Part shown: positions 1 to 9,479 of the stretch, piece after piece | Position numbering within the stretch: position 1 is the first letter of the stretch | Layout: the number at the start of each line of letters is the position of its first letter | Source of the DNA: Caulobacter sp. Root1455 | Lineage (GTDB): Bacteria; Pseudomonadota; Alphaproteobacteria; Caulobacterales; Caulobacteraceae | Length of the DNA stretch: 64,000 bases | NCBI RefSeq assembly: GCF_001426905.1 | Contig: NZ_LMFQ01000005.1 | Span: forward strand, 169 to 64,168 | Reading direction: 5' to 3' | Made by a program: the position numbers and the translations under genes | The notes under the pieces: generated by a model | What the model was told of the DNA's origin: nothing | The model's input: the letters and a program-made list of their open reading frames with translations, nothing else | Database searches by the model: none

Positions 1-124
1 TGCGGCGAGGTGAACCAAGGATACGGGCGGTTTGGAGGGGTGAGGACCAAATCGGGTCGAGAAAGTTCAGGGCGTTGAAATCGCTGAATTTCATCCCCTA
101 TCGGCCGAGCGTAAGTACTCGAAA

Positions 125-180
125 CCCTCTCCCAGAGGGAGAGGGCGGGGCCCATTGCGGAGCAATGGGAGGGTGAGGGG
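125..180. repeat. REP-like double hairpin
   Basis: Two perfect hairpins stand side by side: a 9-bp stem (125-133 with 137-145, 3-base loop) and an 8-bp stem (151-158 with 162-169, 3-base loop). A G-rich tail follows. GC-rich palindromic intergenic elements of this design are common in Caulobacter-type genomes. The elements inside the suf operon have the same layout but different stem sequences. No transposase or passenger gene is present. Confidence 0.7.
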
Positions 181-211
181 TTAAACCGTCAGACGGCGTG
201 CCGGCAGGGCG

Positions 212-478
212 CCAAGGAAAGCCACGCGTGAAACCGGACAGGGCGTCACCCCTCTCCCTCCCACGCCTGCGGCGCGGGTCCCTCCCTCTCCCCTCCGGGA
301 GAGGGTGAAGCAAGGAAAGCCACGCGTGAAACCGGACAGGGCGTCACCCCTCTCCCTCCCACGCCTGCGGCGAGGGCGCCAAGGAAAGCCACGCGTGAAA
401 CCGGACAGGGCGTCACCCCTCTCCCTCCCACGCCTGCGGCGCGGGTCCCTCCCTCTCCCCTCCGGGAGAGGGTGAAGG
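212..478. repeat. three-copy imperfect direct repeat
   Basis: A unit beginning with AAGGAAAGCCACGCGTG recurs at 214, 312 and 381. Copies one and three also carry a downstream CTCTCCC/GGGAGAG hairpin (about 284-305 and 452-473). Copy two lacks it and is shorter, so spacings are 98 and 69 bases. The copies are nearly identical over more than 60 bases, which suggests recent duplication. The hairpin part resembles the stem at 125-145. The region looks non-coding. Confidence 0.8.
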
Positions 479-581
479 AAGGCGTGTTCCCGACCGCCCC
501 GAAATGGTCATTTTTGAAATGGGAACAACATCTTAAGCCGCCGTGTTCACGTGCCCATAGGCAGTGGACAGGAGGCCTTCA

Positions 582-1187
582 ATGGCTCGGATAGAAGGAA
601 CGAGCGGGCGCGACGATCTCAATGGCACCAACAATGACGACGTCATGCTCCTCAAGGCGGGGAACGACACCGCCCACGGTCGCGACGGCGACGACGTCAT
701 CCGCGGCGAAGGCGGCGACGACCATCTCTATGGTCAGGCAGGCGCGGACCAGCTGTTCGGCGGGGACGGCAACGACGTCCTCTATGGCGGCGCGGGACGT
801 GACGTGCTGAACGGCGGTCCCGGCGCGGATCTCCTGTTCGGCGGCGACGGCGCGGATCTGTTCGTGTTCAACTCGGCGACCGAGGACGATCTGCCCGGCG
901 GGTCGCAGACCGGCGAGAGCATCGCCGACTTCAGCCGAGCCGACAACGACCGGATCGATCTGTCGGCCATCGACGCCAACTGGAATCAGGCCGGCAACCA
1001 GGCCTTCCGGTTCCTGGGCGAGCACGCGTTCACCGGCCATGCGGGCGAATTGATCTTCGATCGCATCACCGGCGGCGGAGAAACCGACACCGTGGTCTAC
1101 GCGGATGTCGATGGCGACATGCAGGTGGACCTCTATATCGGCCTCTCGGGCAGCTACAACCTCACGGCGTCCGACTTCATCCTCTGA
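582..1187 (+). CDS. short RTX calcium-binding protein
   Basis: The 201-residue product has a block of glycine/aspartate-rich RTX nonapeptides (GGxGxDxLx) at roughly residues 30-95. A C-terminal half resembling the serralysin-type secretion domain follows (FVF, ADFS, DRIDLSAIDAN). RTX repeats fold into a Ca2+-bound beta-roll after type I secretion. There is no N-terminal signal peptide and no enzymatic domain, so this is either a stand-alone RTX module or a truncated effector. ATG 582 is chosen because AGGAGG lies 6-7 bases upstream; a GTG at 564 has no such site. No type I exporter genes are nearby. Confidence 0.8.
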   Translation: MARIEGTSGRDDLNGTNNDDVMLLKAGNDTAHGRDGDDVIRGEGGDDHLYGQAGADQLFGGDGNDVLYGGAGRDVLNGGPGADLLFGGDGADLFVFNSATEDDLPGGSQTGESIADFSRADNDRIDLSAIDANWNQAGNQAFRFLGEHAFTGHAGELIFDRITGGGETDTVVYADVDGDMQVDLYIGLSGSYNLTASDFIL

Positions 1188-1220
1188 CGACGAGGGGGAA
1201 CGCGGGAGGGGCGGCGCGCC

Positions 1221-2528
1221 TCAGTGCAGCTTCAGCCGCCCCGCCACCCGCTGCTGCAGCAGGCGGGCCATGGCCAGGACGATGGTCTTGGGCGTGCCCA
1301 TGATCGCCCGGTGATGGTCCAGGTGCAGCGAGATGTAGGCCCACTTGGCGATCAGGCCCTCGACGAAGAAGTTGGGACCGCCCAGGCCGCCCATCAGGGC
1401 CCCGACGCCCCGGTTCTCGCCCAGCGACACCAGCGAACCGAAGTCGTGATAGACGAACGGCGCCTCGACCCGGCGCTGGCCCAGACGGGCGATCAGCGCC
1501 TTGGCCAGGTAGCTGGCCTGCTGGTGGGCGGCCTGGGCGCGGGCCGGAATGATCCGTCCCTCCGCCTTGCCGTCCCGGTCAGGCCACGGGCAGGCCGCGC
1601 AATCGCCCAGGGCCCAGACGTCGGGGGCCGAGGTCTCCAGCCGCGCATTGACCACGAACTGGTTGGTCTTGTTGGTCTCGAGGCCGTAGCCGGTGTTGGT
1701 CGGCGCGGCCTTGACCCCCGCCGCCCAGACGATCAGGTCGGCCGGTATGTCGCCGCCGCTGGTCTCCAGCCGGTCGGCATGGACGGCCACCACCTTGGCC
1801 CCGGTGTGGACCCGCACGCCCTTGCGCTCCAGGGCGACGGTGGCCTGGTCGGAGATCTTCTCGGGCAGGCCGCCCAGGATGCGCGGCGCGGCCTCGACGA
1901 TGGCGATGTCCAGGCGGAAGCGCTGCTCGGAGCCCAGGCTGCCCAGCAGCTCGCGATGAGCCTCGATCAGCTCGGCCGACAGTTCGACCCCGGTGGCGCC
2001 GCCGCCGACGATGGCCACGCTCATGGTCTTCTCGGTCGAGAACGAGGCCTTCATGAAGGCGGCCAGCAGGCGGGTGTGGAACACCTCGGCGTCCTCGGTG
2101 CGCTCCAGCAGGTGGGCCTGGTCGGCGCCGGGCGTGCCGAACAGGTTGCTGCCGCTGCCGATCGCCAGCACGCCCCAGCTGAAGGTCACGCCGCGCTCGG
2201 GCACCAGCACCTTGCCGCTTTCACCGACGATGGGTTTGAGGCTCAGGCGCTTGGCGACGGGATCGAAGTTGTCCAGATCGCCCAGCAGGAAGCTGAAATG
2301 GTTGGCCCGGCCCAGGATCGAATAGGACAGGCCCTCCTGGTGGGTGTCGAGCGTGCCGGCGGCGACCTCGTGCAGGGTCGGCTTCCAGATGTGAAAGCTG
2401 GAACGGTCGATCAGCAGCACCCGCTCCTTGCCGGCCTTGGGCCCGAGTTTTCGCCCCAGCCGCGCCGCCAGCTCCAGCCCGCCGGCCCCGCCGCCGACGA
2501 TCACGATGTCGTAGTGCATGCCCGCCAT
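1221..2528 (-). CDS. ndh: type II NADH dehydrogenase (NDH-2 family)
   Basis: This 435-residue flavoprotein has two Rossmann dinucleotide motifs: GGGAGG near residue 12 for FAD and GGGATG near residue 175 for NADH. The late WALGDCAACP segment typically contacts FAD. The family oxidises NADH and reduces quinone at the inner membrane face without pumping protons. A GAGGAA site sits 7 bases before the ATG; an internal ATG at codon 4 is possible. The next gene on the same strand lies 48 bases upstream. A related pyridine nucleotide-disulfide reductase cannot be excluded, but length and motifs fit NDH-2. Confidence 0.88.
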   Translation of the reverse strand: MAGMHYDIVIVGGGAGGLELAARLGRKLGPKAGKERVLLIDRSSFHIWKPTLHEVAAGTLDTHQEGLSYSILGRANHFSFLLGDLDNFDPVAKRLSLKPIVGESGKVLVPERGVTFSWGVLAIGSGSNLFGTPGADQAHLLERTEDAEVFHTRLLAAFMKASFSTEKTMSVAIVGGGATGVELSAELIEAHRELLGSLGSEQRFRLDIAIVEAAPRILGGLPEKISDQATVALERKGVRVHTGAKVVAVHADRLETSGGDIPADLIVWAAGVKAAPTNTGYGLETNKTNQFVVNARLETSAPDVWALGDCAACPWPDRDGKAEGRIIPARAQAAHQQASYLAKALIARLGQRRVEAPFVYHDFGSLVSLGENRGVGALMGGLGGPNFFVEGLIAKWAYISLHLDHHRAIMGTPKTIVLAMARLLQQRVAGRLKLH

Positions 2529-2576
2529 CCAGAAATTCCTCAGATGGTGAATATATAGGGATGAAACCTGGCCGTG

Positions 2577-2975
2577 TCAGACCAGGTTGAGCTGCCAGGA
2601 AACGCCGAACCGGTCGTTGACCCAGGCGAAGCGCCGGCTGAAGCCATAGTCGCCCAGCGGCATCAGCTCGGCCCCGCCGTCGGCGAGGGCGGCGGCCAGG
2701 CGCGCGATCTCGTCCGCCGACGCGCAATCGACGAACAGGGACGACGAGGGCGTGAAGCCGAAGGCGTGCTTCACGAAGCTGTCGGAGCAGAAGATTTCCT
2801 GACCGCCGATCCTGAAGCGGGCGCGGACCACCGTTCCCTCCGGCCCCGGACCGGCGGCGCCGTAGCGTTCGATGTCGAGAATTTCGCTGTCGGGGAAGAG
2901 CGAGACGTAGAAGGTCATCGCCGCTTCGGCGTCCTGCGCCTGAAACATCAGGAACGGTCGTATGGTCTGGTTCAC
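2577..2975 (-). CDS. PhnB-like VOC superfamily protein
   Basis: About 132 residues with the PhnB/glyoxalase-like pattern: an N-terminal PFLMF strand, AMTFYVSLFPDSE, and a second betaalphabeta half ending GVSWQL. These proteins are vicinal-oxygen-chelate folds, often annotated as relatives of 3-demethylubiquinone methyltransferase; the true substrate is unknown. A GTG start at 2975 is preferred because GGGAG lies 7 bases upstream; a GTG at 2981 would add two residues. It probably shares a transcript with the NADH dehydrogenase downstream. Confidence 0.8.
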   Translation of the reverse strand: MNQTIRPFLMFQAQDAEAAMTFYVSLFPDSEILDIERYGAAGPGPEGTVVRARFRIGGQEIFCSDSFVKHAFGFTPSSSLFVDCASADEIARLAAALADGGAELMPLGDYGFSRRFAWVNDRFGVSWQLNLV

Positions 2976-3075
2976 CGTCACTCTCCCAGAACGTTGTTCA
3001 GCGGAGAATGACGGTGAGTTGTCCAGGATCGCAAGCCTTATGGTACCGGTAACTACGGTTACCTGGGGCCGAAGC

Positions 3076-3729
3076 CTAAGGGATCGGGTTCATTTCCAGG
3101 CGCTTGTCCAGATAGTCGCCGACGCTCTTCTCGACGCTGGGCAGGTGCTCGGCCCAGAAGTGGGTGGCCTTGTCGACGACTTCGTAGTCGATGACGATGC
3201 CCTTCTGGGTGCGCAGCTTGGAAACCACGCGCTCGACCTCGACCGGCGGCACGACGGTGTCGGCCGCGCCCGTCAGGATCAGGCCCGAGGCCGGGCAGGG
3301 GGCCAGGAAGCTGAAGTCGTACATGTTGGTCGGCGGCGACACCGAGATGAAGCCGTCGGTTTCCGGGCGGCGCATCAGCAGCTGCATGCCGATATAGGCG
3401 CCGAAGCTGTAGCCCGCGACCCAGGTCTGGGCGGCGGCCGGGTTGTTGGACTGCAGCCAGTCCAGGGCCGTGGCCGCGTCGGCCAGCTCGCCGATGCCGC
3501 TGTCGAACTCGCCCTGGCTGCGGCCCACGCCGCGGAAGTTGAAGCGCAGGGTCGCGAAACCGCGCTTCATGAACAGGTGATACAGCTGCACCGAGACCGG
3601 ATGGTTCATGTGCCCGCCGGCCTTGGGGTGCGGGTGCAGGATCAGCGCGATCGGGGCGTTGTCGGTCTTGCCCGGGGAATAGCGGCCCTCGATACGGCCC
3701 GAAGCTCCGGTCAAAATCACGTCAGGCAT
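3076..3729 (-). CDS. alpha/beta hydrolase
   Basis: A 217-residue cytoplasmic alpha/beta hydrolase of the short COG2945-like type. It shows LHPHPKAGG (oxyanion region), FNFRGVGRSQG, the nucleophile elbow GYSFG with Ser108, and a late DKATHFW supplying the probable catalytic His. Substrate is unknown. It lies divergent from iscR with about 200 bases between the starts, a region that also contains repeated TTGGTCTT motifs. Confidence 0.82.
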   Translation of the reverse strand: MPDVILTGASGRIEGRYSPGKTDNAPIALILHPHPKAGGHMNHPVSVQLYHLFMKRGFATLRFNFRGVGRSQGEFDSGIGELADAATALDWLQSNNPAAAQTWVAGYSFGAYIGMQLLMRRPETDGFISVSPPTNMYDFSFLAPCPASGLILTGAADTVVPPVEVERVVSKLRTQKGIVIDYEVVDKATHFWAEHLPSVEKSVGDYLDKRLEMNPIP

Positions 3730-3797
3730 TCAAGGTCCCTATCCAAAAAGGGGCGACGGGGTCGTCTCCTCGCACCCGTAAGGGCGAAGGAATACTT

Positions 3798-3845
3798 GAC
3801 CACTGCGCTTGGTCTTCCTAAATCCGCACCGCGCGCCTTGGTCTT
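3798..3845. promoter_or_regulatory. candidate operator between hydrolase and iscR
   Basis: GACCA-N7-TGGTC forms an inverted repeat at 3798-3814. CTTGGTCTT occurs twice, at 3808-3816 and 3837-3845, exactly 29 bases apart (near three helical turns). Because IscR-type regulators usually autoregulate suf/isc operons, this is a reasonable candidate site, but the sequence does not match the E. coli IscR consensus closely. Assignment is inference. Confidence 0.35.
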
Positions 3846-3929
3846 TATGCAAGAGCCCCGGGCGCGAAGTGGCGGCTTGTAGCACACGCCTAAGCCGATG
3901 CGCGGGGAATCCGCAAGGAGATAAGGCGC

Positions 3930-4403
3930 ATGCGCCTGAGCACCAAGGGACGCTACGCGGTGATGGCCATGACCGACCTGGCCCGCCGTCAGGACCAGGC
4001 CGAGGGCCGGGCCGTCGCCCTGGCCGAGATCGCCGCGCGTCAGCAGATCTCGCTTTCCTATCTCGAGCAGCTCTTCGCGCGCCTGCGCCGCAAGGGCCTG
4101 GTGGTCAGCACCCGAGGCCCCGGCGGCGGTTACCGCCTGGCCCGCGAGGCCCGCGACACCGCCATCGCCGACATCGTCCTGGCCGTGGACGAGCCCCTGC
4201 GGGCCACCCGCTGCGGCCTTTCCAAGACCGGCGTCGGCAAGGGCGCGCCCAAGGGCTGCATGGCCGGCGGCGCCCAGTGCCTGACCCACGACCTCTGGGA
4301 AGAGATGGGCCGCCAGATCCACGGCTACCTGGCCAGCGTGTCGGTGGCCGACGTACTGAGCGGCAAGCTGAAGGACAGGGCCAATCAGGAGCAGGCGGCG
4401 TGA
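3930..4403 (+). CDS. iscR: Rrf2-family Fe-S regulator IscR
   Basis: The 157-residue protein starts MRLSTKGRYAV, typical of Rrf2 winged-helix regulators, with the wing motif TRGPGGGY at 61-68. C95, C110, C117 and H120 form the probable [2Fe-2S] site. The Cys spacing (14 and 6 residues between) is wider than in E. coli IscR, but the C-x2-H end is kept. It is the first gene of the suf operon, and its stop overlaps the next start (GTGA). Its expected role is to sense Fe-S status and control this operon. AAGGAG lies just upstream of the start. Confidence 0.88.
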   Translation: MRLSTKGRYAVMAMTDLARRQDQAEGRAVALAEIAARQQISLSYLEQLFARLRRKGLVVSTRGPGGGYRLAREARDTAIADIVLAVDEPLRATRCGLSKTGVGKGAPKGCMAGGAQCLTHDLWEEMGRQIHGYLASVSVADVLSGKLKDRANQEQAA

Positions 4404-5535
4404 GCAAGCCCTCCTCCATCTATCTCGACTACAACGCCACCGCCCCGATCCGCCCCGAGGCGCGGGACGCTGTGCTGCGCGCCTTCGAGGTCGCCGGCAA
4501 TCCGTCGTCCGTACACGCCAGCGGCCGGGCCGCCCGCGACATCGTCGAGACCGCCCGCGCCCAGGTGGCGGCGCTGGTCGGGGTGGTTCCGGGCTCGGTC
4601 ACCTTCGTCAGCGGCGGCACCGAGGCCAACGCCCTGGCCATCGGCAGCGCCGCCTTTTCCGGCTTCAACCGCGTCATCGTCAGCGAGGGCGAGCATGACG
4701 CCGTGCTCGAAACCGCCGCCGCCTCGGGCCTGCAGGTCCTGAAAATGCCGCTGGACGCCGACGGCGTCGCGCGTCTGGACTGGCTGGAAGAGGCGCTCAG
4801 CGACGAGGGCCGGGCCCTGGTCTGCCTGATGCTGGCCAATAACGAGACCGGCGTGATCCAGCCGGTGGCGCAGGCCGCCGCCCTGGTCCGCGCCGCGGAC
4901 GGCTGGCTGCATGTCGACGCCGTCCAGGCGGCCGGCAAGATCGCCATCGATTTCACCGCCCTGGGCGCCGACACGATGGCCCTGTCGGCCCACAAGCTGG
5001 GCGGACCGCAGGGCGTCGGCGCTCTGGTCGCCGGCACCCGCGCCACGATCGTCCGCCAGCAGCACGGCGGCGGCCAGGAGCGCGGCCGCCGGGCCGGCAC
5101 CGAGAACGTCGCGGGCATAGCCGGCTTCGGCGCGGCGGCCGAGGCCGCGCTGCGCGACTTGCCCTCGCTGGCCAATCAAGGCACATGGCGCGACGCCTTG
5201 GCCGAACGGGTCAAGGCCGCCGGCGCTGTCGTGCTCGGGGAGCGCGCTCAGCGCCTTCCGCAAACCCTGTGTTTGGCGGCCGAGGGCTTCGCCTCGCAGA
5301 TCCAGGTGATGAACCTGGACCTGGCGGGGGTGATGGTCAGCGCCGGCAGCGCCTGCTCGTCGGGCAAGGTCAAGGCCAGCCGCGTGGTGGAAGCCATGGG
5401 CCGGCCCGACCTGGCCCCGTTCGCCCTGCGCGTCAGCGGCGGCTGGGCCACGACCGAGCAAGACTGGATTTCCTGCGGCGACGCCTGGCTCGCCGCCTAT
5501 TCGCGTATCGGCGCCCGTCGCCGGGAGGTGGCGTA

Positions 5536-5536
<1 letters not shown>
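4400..5536 (+). CDS. cysteine desulfurase, NifS/IscS class
   Basis: A 378-residue PLP enzyme that removes sulfur from cysteine as a persulfide. Visible features: YLDYNATAP at the N terminus, EHDAVLE, the PLP lysine K199 in [10 protein letters not shown], and the mobile catalytic loop [10 protein letters not shown] with C319, which marks the class I (IscS/NifS) type. The start is a GTG overlapping the iscR stop. The same reading frame extends upstream but only through iscR, so that extension is rejected. A second, SufS-type desulfurase is encoded later in the same operon. Confidence 0.9.
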
Positions 5537-7004
<1,468 letters not shown>

Positions 7005-7005
<1 letters not shown>

Positions 7006-7406
7006 TGCTGCTGGCCATCGATCACGTCCAGTTGGCCATGCCGGCCGGCGGCGAAGCCGCCGCGCGCGGCTTCTATGGCGACGTGCTCGGCCTGCCCGAA
7101 ACGCCCAAGCCGCCGCACCTGGCCAAGCGGGGCGGCTGCTGGTTCGAGAGCCAGACGCTGAAGATCCACCTCGGCGTCGAGGCCGACTTCCGCCCGGCCC
7201 GCAAGGCGCATCCGGGGCTGCTAGTCGCGGAGCTGGACGCGCTGAAGGCGCGGCTGGCTCAGGCCGGCTACGCCCTGAACGACGACGAGCCGCTGGAAGG
7301 CTACGACCGCGTCTATGTCGACGACCCGTTCGGCAACCGAATTGAACTGCTGGAGCCGCTGAACAGCGCGGCCACGCCCGAAAAGACCAATGAGACCCAT
7401 GCTTAA
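7005..7406 (+). CDS. VOC-family protein inside the suf operon
   Basis: A 133-residue glyoxalase/dioxygenase-fold protein (IDHVQLAMP at the start, FYGDVLGLPE, VYVDDPFGNRIELLE at the end). Its ATG overlaps the sufB stop (TGATG) and its stop lies beyond the sufC start, so it is tightly embedded between core suf genes. VOC proteins bind a metal for varied chemistries; no function in Fe-S assembly is established to my knowledge. Constant linkage in relatives would suggest a role in cluster assembly or aldehyde detoxification. Confidence 0.85.
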
Positions 7407-8148
7407 GATTGAAAACCTCCACGCCACTGTCGGCGACAAGCCGATCCTCAAGGGCCTGACGCTCGACGTGCCGGCGGGCGAGGTTCACGCCATCATGGGG
7501 CCGAACGGCGCGGGCAAGTCGACCCTGTCCTATGTGCTGACCGGCCGAGGCGGCTATGAGGTCACCGAGGGCTCGGCCACCCTGAACGGCGAGGACCTGC
7601 TGGCCCTGGAGCCTAACGAGCGGGCCGCCAAGGGCGTGTTCCTGTCATTCCAGTACCCGCTGGAGATCCCGGGCGTTCCGGCCCTGACCTTCATCCGCAC
7701 GGCCCTCAACGCCCAGCGCCGGGCGCGCGGCGAGGACGAGATCGCCGCCCCGGCCTTCCTGAAGCTGGCCAAGGAAAAGGCCGCGGCGCTGAAGATCGAC
7801 TTCGACATGCTCAAGCGCGGCCTGAACGTCGGCTTCTCGGGCGGCGAGAAGAAGCGGATGGAAATCCTTCAGATGGCGATGCTTTCGCCCAAGTTCCTGA
7901 TCCTGGACGAGACGGACTCGGGCCTGGACATCGACGCCCTGAAGATCGTGTCCGAAGGCGTCAACGCCCTGCGCGCCCCCGATCGCGGCATGCTGGTCAT
8001 CACCCACTACCAGCGCCTGCTGGACTACATCAAACCCGACCGAGTCCACGTGCTGGCCGCCGGCCGCATCGTCGCCTCGGGCGGCCCGGAGCTGGCGCTG
8101 CAGCTCGAGGCCGAGGGCTACGACAAGTACACGAGTGCTGCTGCATGA
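7399..8148 (+). CDS. sufC: Fe-S assembly ATPase SufC
   Basis: A 249-residue ABC-type ATPase with Walker A at residues 34-41 (GPNGAGKS), the signature GFSGGEKKR, Walker B ending LILDETDSGLD, and the H-loop ITHYQR. It powers the SufBC2D scaffold in the cytoplasm. Two in-frame ATGs exist, at 7390 and 7399; the second gives the usual MLKIENL beginning and is chosen, although neither has a strong ribosome site. It overlaps the VOC gene by a few bases. Confidence 0.94.
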   Translation: MLKIENLHATVGDKPILKGLTLDVPAGEVHAIMGPNGAGKSTLSYVLTGRGGYEVTEGSATLNGEDLLALEPNERAAKGVFLSFQYPLEIPGVPALTFIRTALNAQRRARGEDEIAAPAFLKLAKEKAAALKIDFDMLKRGLNVGFSGGEKKRMEILQMAMLSPKFLILDETDSGLDIDALKIVSEGVNALRAPDRGMLVITHYQRLLDYIKPDRVHVLAAGRIVASGGPELALQLEAEGYDKYTSAAA

Positions 8149-8160
8149 GCGGGCTCGCAC

Positions 8161-8288
8161 AGCTCAGAACCTCCCCCTGTGGGGGAGGCGATCGCGAAGC
8201 GATCGGTGGGGGGAGTGGGCTGAACCTGCCGAACACTCCCCCCTCCGTCGTCGCTGCGCGCCGACACCTCCCCCACGGGGGGAGGACC
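8161..8288. repeat. palindromic element between sufC and sufD
   Basis: The 145-base sufC-sufD gap is almost filled by hairpins: CCTCCCCC/GGGGGAGG near 8171-8190, CGATCGC/GCGATCG near 8190-8206, a long pairing of GGGGGGAGT with ACTCCCCCC, and a last CCTCCCCC/GGGGGGAGG stem near 8268-8285. The final arm GGAGG (8281-8285) is also the ribosome binding site of sufD, 8 bases before its ATG. It is a GC-rich intergenic repeat with no coding content, related in layout to the element before sufS. Confidence 0.75.
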
Positions 8289-8293
8289 TGCGC

Positions 8294-9325
8294 ATGACCC
8301 TCGCCTCCGCCCTCAAGACCGGCGACCTGACCCAGCTGCCGTCGCGCCGCGACGAGGACTGGCGCTGGACCGACCTGCGCGGCCTGATCCGCGCCGTGCC
8401 GCCGGCCTCGCCGCCGGTGGACGGCGAGGTCGCCGCCGGGCCGTTCGACGGCCTGGCCGCCGACGAGATCCTGTTCGTCAACGGCCGCCAGCGCCACGCC
8501 GCCGCCGGCGACGCGGGCGATGTCGTCGCCCTGCGTTTCGTCTCGGCCACCGAGGGCGCGGCCCACGCCGCCGCCTATGCGATCGTCGTCGAGCCCGACA
8601 CGACCCTGGTCCTGCTGGAAAGCCACGAGGGCCGGGCGGGCGGCTACTTCTCGGACGTCACCCTGGACATCGCGGTGGGCGAGGGCGCCCGCGTCGAGCG
8701 CATCGTTCTGGTCGATGACCATGCCGAGGCCATCGACGTGGTCACCGCCGAGGTCGACCTGGCTCCCGGCGCGACCTTCAACCAGACCGTCCTGACCACC
8801 GGCGCCCGACGCCAGCGGGTCGAGACTCGCATCAACCACCCCGGCGCCCACGCCAAGGTGCGGCTGGACGGCGTCTACATCCTCGAAAATCAGCGCCACG
8901 CCGACCAGACCACGGTCGTCACCCACGGCGGCGTCGACGGGATCACCAGCCAGCTGACCAAGGGCGTCGTCGACGACCAGGCGCGCGGCGTGTTCCAGGG
9001 TCGGATCGTCGTTCAGCCCGGCGCCGACCAGACCGACGCCCGCATGGGCCACCACGCCTTGATCCTGTCGGACAAGGCCGAGGTCGACGCCAAGCCCGAG
9101 CTGCTGATCTTCGCCGACGACGTCGCCTGCGCCCACGGCAACACCATCGGTGCCCTGGACGACCAGCAGATCTTCTACGCCCGCCAGCGCGGCATTCCCG
9201 AGGTCGAGGCCAAGGCCATGCTGACCCAGGCCTTCCTCGGCGAGGTGGTCGAGCGCATCGAGCACGACGGCGCGCGCGAGATCGCCGCCGCCTGGGTCGC
9301 CGCCAGGCTGGGGAGGGCGGAATGA
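8294..9325 (+). CDS. sufD: Fe-S scaffold subunit SufD
   Basis: A 343-residue SufD, partner of SufB in the SufBC2D scaffold. It carries the N-terminal DEDWRWTDLR motif, the beta-helix region with ARVERIVLVDDHAE, and the conserved C-terminal section with CAHGNTIG, DQQIFYARQRG and LTQAFLGEV. ATG 8294 is chosen because GGAGG ends 8 bases before it. The frame is open further upstream, but only through the palindromic element. Confidence 0.93.
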   Translation: MTLASALKTGDLTQLPSRRDEDWRWTDLRGLIRAVPPASPPVDGEVAAGPFDGLAADEILFVNGRQRHAAAGDAGDVVALRFVSATEGAAHAAAYAIVVEPDTTLVLLESHEGRAGGYFSDVTLDIAVGEGARVERIVLVDDHAEAIDVVTAEVDLAPGATFNQTVLTTGARRQRVETRINHPGAHAKVRLDGVYILENQRHADQTTVVTHGGVDGITSQLTKGVVDDQARGVFQGRIVVQPGADQTDARMGHHALILSDKAEVDAKPELLIFADDVACAHGNTIGALDDQQIFYARQRGIPEVEAKAMLTQAFLGEVVERIEHDGAREIAAAWVAARLGRAE

Positions 9326-9335
9326 TCGCATCCTT

Positions 9336-9472
9336 CCTTCTCCTCACCCGTGAAACGGGGGAGGTGGCGGCGAAGCCGACGGAGGGGGGGTCCTGCGCCG
9401 ACCTCCGTGACGCCCCCTCCGTCACGCTGCGTATTCGCAGCGCGCCACCTCCCCCGCTACGCAGGGGAGGAG
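9336..9472. repeat. palindromic element between sufD and sufS
   Basis: The 154-base gap contains a GC-rich element of the same plan as the one before sufD: outer stems rich in GGGGAGG/CCTCCCC, inner GTGGCGGCGAAGCCGACGGAGG facing CCCCCTCCGTC...CGCGCCACCTCCCC. Its last arm, GGGGAGGAG at 9463-9471, doubles as the ribosome binding site of sufS. Two such elements inside one operon is unusual. No terminator-like T-run follows the stems. Confidence 0.72.
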
Positions 9473-9479
9473 TTTAGTC

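Larger units (their letters stand above)
1..581. other. gene-free, repeat-rich leader region
   Basis: No convincing coding region is visible on either strand. The only open frames run through the GC-rich repeats and give Pro/Arg-rich translations with no family resemblance. The first 78 bases stay open on the plus strand and stop at 76-78, so they could be the 3' end of a gene outside the window, but nothing recognisable is encoded. The remainder holds a double hairpin (125-180), a three-copy direct repeat (212-478) and about 100 bases of ordinary DNA before the RTX gene. Confidence 0.6.

Noticed and set aside
212..478. CRISPR array
   Set aside because: Only three copies, long units that run almost directly into each other, uneven spacing and no unique spacers of constant length; no cas genes nearby.
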